Assembly: GCA_965644315.1 (NCBI GenBank)
Contig: CBFFRQ010000036.1
Span: 1 to 64,000, forward strand
DNA from: Caecitellus pseudoparvulus
Lineage: Eukaryota; Bigyra: Bicosoecida
Reading direction: 5' to 3'
Length of the DNA: 64,000 nucleotides
In this document: in pieces, positions 55,330 through 64,000 of the stretch
Layout of the letters: the number at the start of each line of letters is the position of its first letter
Numbering within the stretch: position 1 is the stretch's first letter
The notes under the pieces: model-generated
The model's input: only the letters and a program-made list of their open reading frames with translations
Databases searched by the model: none
What the model was told of the DNA's origin: nothing
Program-made: the position numbers and the translations under genes

Positions 55330-56703
55330 ATGGCCGACGCCACGTCTTCTCCTGCAAAAGTGCAAGGGGCAGGTGCCCTGGACAAGGCGTTGCAAGATGC
55401 CCCTGCCCTGAGAGGTGTGGATGGTGGCTTCACTGCTACGAGCATCACACAGCGCCTGGCTCGCATCATGCGTTCAGCTTGCGCCGTCTCCAAGGCAGGC
55501 GCTTCTGCGCAATGTGGAGATGCTGTGGAGGCGCTAGCTGCAAGCATGGAAGCGGGGGGCGACATTCCCCCCCTGCAACCTGCGCCGACAAGCCTCCCTA
55601 CCACGCACCGCATCGACTCTGCCTGGGCAGAGGCGTGGGAGGGAGCGTTTCCAGCCGGCAGCACCTGGCTCACTGTGCCGTGGTTCGACGTCGAAGCAGC
55701 CGCATACCGCCTGTTGCTGAGTGCACTGCGGCAGGACGGCGTGGAGGGCGCCTTGAAAGACGATTCCTTTGATCCTTTCGCGGCGCAGAAGGCTGCGCTC
55801 TTGCAGGCTGCAGAACAGCCGTGGGCGCAGTCTGTGGTGCCGCTGCTGGGGCATGCGTCTGACACAGAGCAGCTATTGCTGCGGGCACTGTGGGGCAACC
55901 GTGCCGACTTGAGTCTATCAGGAGGTGACCCTGTGACTCATGAAACGCAGGAGGCGGGCGGGGCAGCGCTTGGCCCCTTTGCTCGCGGCTTGTTGGCAGA
56001 CGACTCGACTGCTGCGTTGGCGTTGCTGGGCGGCAGCTTGACTCGCGGCGTCTGCATGGTGCTGGACAACGCAGGGCTGGAACTGCTGTCAGACCTGGCG
56101 CTGGCCGACCACCTGCTGAGCGGAAACGCCCGCCACGTGACTCTGCTGTGCAAGCCGGCTCCGATTTTCGTGTCTGACGCACTTCCAGGTGACGTTCGCA
56201 CGACCATTGACTGGCTGGCGGCGAGGGAGGTGGGTGGCGCCACCTGCCCTGCCACGCAGGCACTGGGGGCCAGGTTGCAAGGGTGCCTGAGTGAGGGGCG
56301 CCTGCGTATTACGACGCACGACTGGACTGTGTCTCGCCACGCGCTGTGGGAGGCGCCGCACGATCTTTGGTCGGAGCTGCGTGCCCACTCCCTCGTCATC
56401 GTCAAAGGCGACGCCAATTACCGCCGTCTACTGGGAGACCGCCTCGTGCCCTTTGACACGCCGTGGGCTGACGTGCTGCGTTACGCCACCGGAGTCAACC
56501 TCATCGCCCTGCGCACAGCTAAAAGCGGCGTGTTAGCCGGCACACCCCTCAGCGTTTGTGCTGCTGCCCAGGCATTCCTGGACCCCACAGCCCCGACAGT
56601 TGATGTGGCCGACTGGGACAAGGCGAAGGTGGCTCTGCTTGCGCGGGATGCCTGGTTGACGAGCGGGAAGTTCGGCGTCGTGCAGGTGCATAGGGGAATC
56701 TGA
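55330..56703 (+). CDS. ARMT1: ARMT1-like DUF89 damage-control phosphatase
   Basis: Metal-dependent enzyme of the DUF89 family, which dephosphorylates damaged or surplus sugar phosphates; human ARMT1 has also been reported to methylate acidic residues. 457 residues (human 441), intronless from the ATG at 55330; the frame extends upstream only to a TTG. Conserved blocks: LWGNRADLSLSGG (about 188-200), VLDNAGLELLSDL with the metal-binding D246 and N247, PIFVSDALPGDV (about 281-292), and LVIVKGDANYRRLLGDR with D361 and N363, then LIALRTAKSGVLAG. The ending LTSGKFGVVQVH matches the family C terminus. The first 60 residues are variable. It is divergent from the ABC transporter gene; no functional link is evident. 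Confidence 0.88.
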   Translation: MADATSSPAKVQGAGALDKALQDAPALRGVDGGFTATSITQRLARIMRSACAVSKAGASAQCGDAVEALAASMEAGGDIPPLQPAPTSLPTTHRIDSAWAEAWEGAFPAGSTWLTVPWFDVEAAAYRLLLSALRQDGVEGALKDDSFDPFAAQKAALLQAAEQPWAQSVVPLLGHASDTEQLLLRALWGNRADLSLSGGDPVTHETQEAGGAALGPFARGLLADDSTAALALLGGSLTRGVCMVLDNAGLELLSDLALADHLLSGNARHVTLLCKPAPIFVSDALPGDVRTTIDWLAAREVGGATCPATQALGARLQGCLSEGRLRITTHDWTVSRHALWEAPHDLWSELRAHSLVIVKGDANYRRLLGDRLVPFDTPWADVLRYATGVNLIALRTAKSGVLAGTPLSVCAAAQAFLDPTAPTVDVADWDKAKVALLARDAWLTSGKFGVVQVHRGI

Positions 56704-57318
56704 GGCCTCTGTCGTTGGGTAGAAAGCTGCGAACCTGAACTTGCAATGGCTCGGTTGTGAGGTGCTGGTTAGCCGTGGAACGTGGCTCTCGCAGAGGTGG
56801 CTTGTCTTTGCACGCAGTCTGTGCCTTGCGTCAACCCTCCAATGGTTTCTGCTCTCGAGTGCATTTAAGCGCCCTAGCCGATCAGGCCATTGCGCAGCGG
56901 GCGTAGCAATCTCAACGAACTCGCCCAGCTTTGAGGCACTGCGGTTGTTGAACGCCCTCACTCTGAGTGTCTGCGAGAATTCTCTCGAGGGCCCGAACTT
57001 CGGCCCTGACGAATCCAATATCGGCTTTATCCTGAAGTACGCGACCGTGCCTGGACTTCCTCTTGCACGCCGGACTGCCCTGCTCGCGAAGCAACCGCAG
57101 ATGGGCCGCAAACCACAAGACTCGACTGGGAAGTGCTGCAGGACCACACAAAGGGCCAGCAGTAGGCGAGTCTTTGCGCTCTTCGCTCTTTCGTGCAGGC
57201 CATCGTGTGGCGCTGAGCAACGAAGCCAGTGTGGGCCAGCGAGGTGCTCCAGAGTCTGGCAACACCTGCTCTTGCAGCTACTGAGGACGATTGATGCGAC
57301 TTCCACGTACAATGTACT
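56704..57318. other. intergenic
   Basis: About 615 bp of lower-GC sequence between the ARMT1-like gene and the LRR gene, same strand. A 196-codon open frame at 56741-57331 has no protein-like features. Presumed terminator of one gene and promoter of the next. Confidence 0.4.
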
Positions 57319-60300
57319 ATGGATGCTCTAGAGTGGCAGGAACCGCTTTCTGAGCGGCAGATCGTCGCCCTGTCGCGCAGGCTGGACGAAAAGTGAGGCA
57401 GTCGCTGCGACGGTCGAAACGCCTCACAGCACACACGGCCGCCCCGCCGCTGCGCAGTTTGGCCGTGCCTGCCACAACAGAGGAGCAGCACGGCTTAGCG
57501 AGCCTCATGCCACTGTCCCAGCAGCCGGCGCGATGCATCCTGGGTTTGGACATGTACGAGGCTCAGGCGCTTCGGGCTCGAATTGGGCGTGACCTTCCGC
57601 TGGCGCTGCAAGGGTTCTTCACGGAGGAGGGGTGGGAAGGCGCCTTGCTGCACCCAGACGTCATCGAGCTGGAGCCGGCCGATGGCTCAGCGCGGCGGGC
57701 CATGCGTCGGCGTGTGCCTGCGAAACGCACGCCGCTGTCCGTGCGGGTGCTGGTGCACCTGTACATGGCTGCTGCAGCAACGGTGACGGATGTCTGGCGC
57801 CTGCTGCGGCTGTACAGCCAGCAGGAGGCGGCTGCAGACCGCAGCACCACCATCATGGACCGCGACGGGTCTGTGGACTGCTCCCTCGCAGCTGCCATTG
57901 GGGCGGACCCCGGCGCCAGTGCCGAGGAGGGGGGGGCGGGGTCCGCTCCGGTGGCTGTGGGCATCTCCGAGTCCATGGTGCACCGCGTGGGGCTGGCGAG
58001 GCTGCTGCAGGAGCGAGGCGGCATGCCGTCGCGCCGTGCTGCCCACGTGGCCCTGAGCATTGACCAGTTGGTCCACTCTCCCTGGGGCCCGGCAGCCCAG
58101 CGGCGGCCTGATGCGGCAGTGATTGCCGCGGGCGGCTGCACCGCCTCTGCCGCGGTGTCTGGCGCCCTCTCCAGCGCTGCTTTCTCACAAGCCGCCATGA
58201 CGGCAGGCGCCTTACACCGGGCTGCCCACGCCAAAGCGCGGCAAGCGGCGGCAGGCTTGACCCTGGCCCCGCCCAGCGAGGCCGGGAGTGGGGGTTCTGA
58301 GGCAGGCTCGGACTCCGTGACGGGGTCTGAGGCGACGCCCCGCGAGGCAGGGCGGTGGAAGGTGGGCCCATCCGTCGAGGCTGCCTCCGGCTTCCCCTCT
58401 GCCTCCACTGTGGATGCGGGGGAGGACCCGTGGGCCGCCCGCATGCTGCAGGGGGCGGAGGATGCGCCGGCGACTCGTGTGCGGTATGTGGAGGGGGGCC
58501 GCGCAGTGCGCACGCCCCACACGCCCCACACGCCCCACACGCCAGGACGGGGTGCAGGGGGCGAGCAGGGTCGCCGTTCGTCCCCCCTTCGGACGCTGCG
58601 AGGCGCTGCCCTGGCCACCATGGCGCTGGCGTCGACAGCACCTGGCCAAGGTGCAGAGGCGGACGGTGGGGCCTCTCGCCGCCGCCACGCCGCTCTGTCT
58701 CCCGGCCTGAGCAAGTCACACTCTGCAGTGCAGGCGGGAGACTTGACGCAGCTGCTGTACGGGGGCGCGGGGTCGGCGTCGCTGCACGGCACGGTGGATG
58801 CTTGGGCGGGCAGCAAACACGTCAGTGTGCAGGCGCGTGGCTTCGTAGACACGCCTGTGGGGCAGAACCCGGAAGCTCCACTGGCCCAACAACAGGGACA
58901 GTTCGTCGTGCGGTTGCCGGGGGGCAGCATCCCTCGTTCTGGCACCATGGCTTCGCCGCTGCTGGCGACACGTGCAGGTGGCAGCAGTTCCGCCCCACCG
59001 CCGCCCCACCGCCAAGCCCGAGCTGCCAGTGCACGTCACACTGAGTGGGCAGCCTCTGCATCTGGCAGGGCGGCACTGGCAGGTGCAGAGAGGGCTGCGG
59101 CCAGTGGGGCCACCGATGCGGCGGCGGCGAAGGCGGCTACCTTGTCGTCCTTGTTGGCAGCGGACGCTGCGACGGATGACACGGGGGCGGCAGTGGGCAG
59201 CGGCATCACACACGGCGTTCCGTTTCATTTTGCACTGTCCTCTGCAGAGAGCGTCATTCCTGGGCAGCATGCGTACCCCGACGGACCCCTGGGCCTCACC
59301 TCAGACCCTTCCGCCAAAGTCGCACCAGCCACAAAGCCGCTGCCTCCGCTGTCGCGGCCGCCGACGGCTCCTGCAGCGGCTCCCGTGAAACGCGTCATCC
59401 AGCGCCCAGGCAGGAGTGAAGATGAAATAAAGGCAGCCAAACGCGCCGCACGCAAGGCGAAACGGGCTGCGCGGAAAGCGGCAGCTGACGCCAAAGCCGC
59501 TGCGACTCTGCAGCCCTATGCGGAGACGCTGCCGACTGCACGCAGCTCAGTGGGGAGCAGCATGCTGCAGGCTGCCGACGCTGAAGCGAAGACAGGGGCA
59601 GGGGCACACGTGCCGCCCCTGGAGCTGGCGTTGGTGGCACAGGAGGCAGTGGGCGGCGGGCACCCGTTGCGCGTGGCTGAGCTGGAGTCAGGCAGGGTCA
59701 GCCACATCTCGCCCCGGGCGTTTCTGCACCCCCTATCCCGCCTTGTAAAGCCATCGAACATCGGGGAACGCCTGGCCGCCAAAGCCTACGCGGAACACAC
59801 GCAGGTGCGTGCGCAGGCTGAGGCCGAACGCCGCACCGCCTCGGCACGCGAAGCACGGCAGCCCAACGCGCCGTGGGCCGCCTCGTTGCCAGGCGACGCC
59901 ACTCGCCCGCCCCAGCGCTCTGCAGAGAGTGCCCGTCCTCGCACATCTGACCCAGGGTCGGTTTCTCACCCCCTGCTCTTGGCGCTCATGCAGCGTGCCG
60001 CTGCACGGTCGCAGGGTCCGGGCGCCGACCCTGGCGCGAGCGGAATTGGCACCGACAAGGCGCTGCCTGGCGCTGCCTCTCAAGCCACCCTGCAGACATG
60101 GAGCAGCATGTCCCTGGACTCTGGCACTGTCGCGTCTCGGCTGCAACAGTTGGCGTCGCAGGGGACGCTGGTGCGCAGCGCCGAGACACAACCCGAGCCC
60201 AGCGGGCATGCCGGCGGGGTCAGTCCGCCAACCTCCCCAGTGCAGACATCACGCAACATGTTTTCCCACCAAGGGTCCAGTCTGGACAAGGTGCTGGGCG

Positions 60301-63300
60301 GTTGGTCCGCGGAGGCGCTGGAGGAGGCTGTACGGGGAGCTGCGGCTGCGAATGCTGACACGTCAGCAGCCGCTGCAGTGGCCCAGGCAGAGCTCGCAGG
60401 GGTACTTCCGGAGGGGGCGTTCATTTCTGGGAGAGGGGGGGTGAGTCTACGACCCCAAGACGTCCCGCACGCTCTTGCGTCCGTGCGCATTCGGGGGCAT
60501 GGCGTGCCTGACGCTGTGGCCATGACTGTGGCTGCAGGAAACGCCCTCCGCGGCGCCTCGGAAGACCCACCCCCTGACTCCTCCACACTCATGGCGGCAG
60601 TTGCCGGGACAGCCCCTGGTGCGACGCTGGTGCAGGGTAAGCCCTCAGCCGCACAAGCCCTGGTGTCTGCTGTGCTGGCCACGCCGGCGGCGGTGCATGC
60701 TGGTCGAGCTTGGGGAGGTGCCGGGAACCCAGACACATCAAGACTGAACCACGATGCCATGAGTTTGCAGGTGCAGCGGCGTGCGATGCGAGATCGCGAG
60801 AGTGACGTCGCCAGCCGCCGTCGGGAGGTGCTCACCGCGGCAGCCGACGCCGTTGCAGGCGGTGCGCACGCCGACCGGCTGCGACAAGCGGCCCGGGAAG
60901 CATCCACCCTGGGCACAGCCCACGGCGTGGACAGTGGCCGCACACTGCAAAAACAGCTGCTGCTCAGGCGGGGCACGACGCTGTACGCAGAGGCCGCTCG
61001 ACTGGCGCGTGCGAGTCTGGAGGGTACAGGTGGCACGGCTCGCACCGGGTACCACCCCGCATCGCTCCCCACCCTGACATCGTCCATCTACGAGGCGCAG
61101 CACATGCTGGAGCGGCAGTCCCGAGAACAGTACATTCTTGCGTGCACCAACGCGCACGATGTGCCCCTTCCTTCCGTCCTGCGCGCGCTGGCCAAGCCCG
61201 CGGCAAACATGTCACATTTTGCGCTGGGCGAGGCGGGCGCGGCGGCCGTCGCGGCGGCCCTGGCAAACAACAGCACGATGTTCTCGCTGGACCTACGTCA
61301 GAACAATCTGGGGGTGGGGGGCGGCCTGCACCTGGCTCGGGCCCTGCAGTCCAACCGAACACTGCGCATGATCGAGGCTTCCGGGAACGGGCTGGCTGAC
61401 GCCGCCGCTGCAGTGCTCATGGCTGTGGCAGCACACCCCACTCTCACCAGCATCACCCTCAGTGACAACAAAATCACCAACGCTGCAGCCCAGGCAGTGT
61501 ACGCGGCGCTGACGGGGACGCTCTTCGAGTTGGCTCCGGCGCCCCCCCTCGCCAAACCTCGCAAGCCGAAGAAACCCGGGCCTGCGACGTGGCAGCGCAA
61601 GCCACGCCCGCCACCCCTCCCACGCGTGACGTACGTCCTGCAGGCGTTTTCCGTCGTTGGCCTCCGGGAATTGGACCTGAGCTTCAACCCGCTGGGGCCG
61701 CGCGTCGCAGAAGCCCTGGCCGCGGCACTGGGCGGCAAGGAGGCCTGGTACACCACCCTCATCCCCCAGTCCCTGCCAGCATCCGCCATCGCCGAGCAAG
61801 CGACTCCCTCTCGAGCAGTCTCCACGCTGGCGCCCGCCCAAGCCCCGCCCAAGCCCATTCTCCTCCTCGCCAAGGGTGTCAACCCTCCTCGCGCCTTCGC
61901 AAGTCAGCTGCAGCGGCTGAACGTGTCATGGTCAAACCTGGGCACGCACGGCTCCCGCAAGCTGCTCCTGGCCCTGAAAGGGAACACATGCTTGACAGAT
62001 TTGAACATCGGGTGGACGCGCCTGGGGCCGGACGGGGGCTGCGCTGTGGCAGAGATGCTGGCATGCAACAGCCACTTGAAGGTGTTCGCCGCCCCGCGTT
62101 GCCGGCTGACCCCTGCAGCAGGAATGCTCATCGCAGATGCCTTGCGGCTGAACGGCACGCTGACCACCTTGGTGCTGGACAACAACCCCCTGGGGGCCAT
62201 TGCAGCCGGCGCAGTGCTGTCAGCTGCTCGGGGCGGGCGGCACATTTCACAGCTTGGACTGCGTGGTACGCTGCGGGAAGACACGGGCGCCACCTCTGGC
62301 ACGGCACTGCACAGCCTGCAAGGCCCCATGCGGCACGAAGAAGCAGTCATGGCCAGCGGGGGCAGCACTGCCATCCTGAAGGATGCCCTGGCCGACGCAC
62401 AGGCGCGCCAGGCGGAGCGGGGGTCGCACAAACTCAGCGAAGGCCGGCGCAGCTTCAGCGGCGGGCACCTCGCCGTCGGGCGTCGGCGTAGCCTGAGCGA
62501 AGTGTCTTCCGCGTCGGGCATCAGCACGGAGGGGGTCGTGGAGGACTTTGACACGATGATGGGCAGCATGAGTCCTGCCGCACTGCACCAAGCCTTCGAC
62601 CGGTACTTGCAACGCCACCCCCACGTGCAAGCCGAGTACAGGCGGGTGGAGGCAGCGGCGCGGCACCGGCGAGAGGCGCGGGAGACTGGCACAGTCACGG
62701 CAGACACCTTGGAGGACGAAGGCAGCAGCTCGAACGCAGTTGATTTGGAAGAGGAGTTTTCTGAGCTATTCAAGCACACCCAGGTTGGCATTGTGGAAGA
62801 GGACGAAGGCGAGAGTGGCAAGCGGTCGCCGCGCAGGTCGCGGAAGCGGAAAGGGCGCAGAAAACGAACCACAGCAACGCTGCCTGCCGCTTCGGCCATG
62901 CCCACGAAACCGCCAGTCCTTGACGCCTCGTCACGGCAGAGCCCCGTTGAAGACGACGGCGATTCAGACTCCGATGGCAGTCTGGACGGTGTGACCGGGA
63001 CGGGTTTCGTGGACGGCGCACTGGGCAGGGGGGTGGATGCAGACGACCGCGCCCACCACACAGCACACCACATTGCAGTGGAAGTGGGCGATCCGTGGGC
63101 TGGCGGGCGGGACTTTGACTCTGTCATTCCCGACGCAAAGTACACGCTGTTCCTGTCCCACCCACGTGACCACGCCATTGCCCAGCTGCTGCTGGCACGT
63201 GTGCGTCGTGGCGACGCCCAGTGGAAGGCTGCAGTCCACCTGGAGTACGAGCCCAACGCCGGTGTGCAAGCCAAGGTCATGGGCCTGGCCTCGGCGGCAA

Positions 63301-64000
63301 CTCCCCGGCAGCGCACGTCAGCGGACTTGCAGCAGCAGCGCGCCGACGAACAAGCACGCCGCGGCGCACGGCGGTGGCGCCTGCCGCTTGCCGAGCTGCG
63401 CACACCCTCCTTCACCCTGCCTGACTTTGGCACCTTGCTCTTCCGCCATGAATCAGTGGGCAAGCTTGAGAGCAAGGAGGAAAGCAGTCCGCGTGAGCTG
63501 GCACCGGCAGACACCAAGCCAGCCGCGACTGGGCGGCGCCCCTCTCTTGCGGGCGCCTCGGACGCAGAGGATGTGGCCGCCAAGGCTGCTGCAGCCAGGC
63601 GCAACTCGCAGTCCATGGTGCTAAAGAGCTTCTTTTCGGAAGTTCTGGTGTCGCTGGACATGGCAGACCCGGCACAGCGTGCGACGGCGCGGCACTTGCT
63701 GTGGCGCGCGGCTGCCCGCGAGGCGACCGGGGAGAGCGTGGACGCCATGGCCCTGAACGGCTCGCCCCTGCAGCTGCAAGTGGACCCTGCAGCCCTCTCA
63801 CGCACGCCCTTGTTCACTGCGAAGAACGCCATTCCCGGCAAACGCCCGGGGCCCCCGCAGCCGCGCCTGTTCGTGGGGGACGACGCCGTCCCCGCACACT
63901 CGAAGATCGCCGCGGCGTCAACCGCAGTGCGCCTGCCCCCCGAGACACGAGGGGGCCGTGCCGTCTTCGTGCCCTCCACCATCCACCACCCAGACCAGTG
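57319..64000 (+). CDS. giant leucine-rich-repeat protein, 3' end beyond window
   Basis: Exon 1 57319-57392, then a 65-bp intron (GTGAGG...CGCAG), then 57458 to the window edge, all in one open frame; at least 2,200 residues. Not recognised as a named protein. Residues about 60-260 are helical. The middle is Ala/Ser/Pro-rich, with a threefold TPH tripeptide repeat and a Lys/Arg/Ala helix (EIKAAKRAARKAKRAARKA, about 59420-59480). From about 61200 to 62230 lie several leucine-rich repeats of the ribonuclease-inhibitor type (FSLDLRQNNLGVGGG, SITLSDNKITNAAAQAV, ELDLSFNPLG, TLVLDNNPLGAIAAGA), interrupted by a proline/lysine-rich insert. After this come an acidic/basic stretch (about 62700-62900) and a C-terminal domain with FDSVIPDAKYTLFLSHPRDH. 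Such LRR proteins are frequent in flagella and cytoskeletal complexes; that is only a suggestion. Confidence 0.75.
58512..58543 (+). repeat. 9-bp tandem repeat coding for Thr-Pro-His
   Basis: Three and a half copies of ACGCCCCAC in frame within the LRR gene, encoding (TPH)3-TP. A simple coding minisatellite, probably variable in length between individuals. Confidence 0.85.

Noticed and set aside
56741-57331. 196-codon plus-strand ORF upstream of the LRR gene
   Set aside because: No ATG-supported homology, mixed composition, and it overlaps the start of the LRR gene in another frame.
57563-58948. 461-codon ORF on the minus strand
   Set aside because: Antisense to the N-terminal part of the LRR gene; low-complexity composition only.
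61904-63982. 692-codon ORF on the minus strand
   Set aside because: It mirrors the plus-strand LRR frame, is Ser/Arg/Ala-rich with no motif, and arises from the lack of stop codons opposite GC-rich coding sequence.
1-64000. tRNA or rRNA genes
   Set aside because: I saw no T-loop/anticodon arrangement or rRNA-like segment; a covariance search would be needed to exclude them.

Overview
The window is a gene-dense piece of nuclear DNA from a GC-rich microbial eukaryote. The evidence is spliceosomal introns, 40S ribosomal protein S23, lipin, anoctamin, Ku70, a SWR1/NuA4 subunit, wybutosine-pathway enzymes and a full-length pleiotropic-drug-resistance ABC transporter. I cannot place it in a lineage from this sequence alone; a unicellular alga or heterotrophic protist fits. 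Introns are few, short (about 52-121 bp, one of about 395 bp), crowded at the 5' ends of genes, and half of the donors I could place read GTGCGT. CDS spans below are whole-gene spans; the proposed exons are in each evidence text and rest on reading frame, splice dinucleotides and family alignment from memory.

Layout. 1-4.4 kb: lower-GC remains of a PIF/Harbinger-type DNA transposon (transposase, a SAP-like C-terminal piece in another frame, and a convergent second ORF). 4.7-9.0 kb (-): a PX domain joined to a degenerate nucleotidyltransferase and a LOTUS-like module. 9.4-12.7 kb (+): a TYW3-TYW2-TYW5 fusion covering three steps of hydroxywybutosine synthesis on tRNA-Phe. 12.8-16.3 kb (-): lipin phosphatidate phosphatase. 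16.5-18.4 kb (-): DHHC palmitoyltransferase, divergent from 19.0-22.9 kb (+) anoctamin. 23.3-25.9 kb (-): Sel1-repeat protein with unusual base composition. 26.9-29.0 kb (+): Ku70. 29.1-29.7 kb (-): small basic protein. 30.4-31.6 kb (+): MPPED-type metallophosphoesterase. 31.7-40.2 kb (+): an 8-exon gene for an unrecognised protein of about 2,667 residues. 40.4-42.0 kb (+): SWC4/DMAP1. 42.2-43.0 kb (+): RPS23. 43.4-49.4 kb (+): unrecognised protein of about 2,004 residues. 49.5-55.0 kb (-): ABCG/PDR transporter. 55.3-56.7 kb (+): ARMT1/DUF89 protein. 57.3 kb to the right edge (+): leucine-rich-repeat protein, cut by the window end.

These are mostly unrelated housekeeping genes, as expected of a eukaryotic chromosome, not a pathway cluster. 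The most novel items are two domain fusions: TYW3-TYW2-TYW5, and PX + pseudo-nucleotidyltransferase + LOTUS-like. A possible functional pairing is the divergent DHHC enzyme and an anoctamin carrying a dense cysteine cluster.
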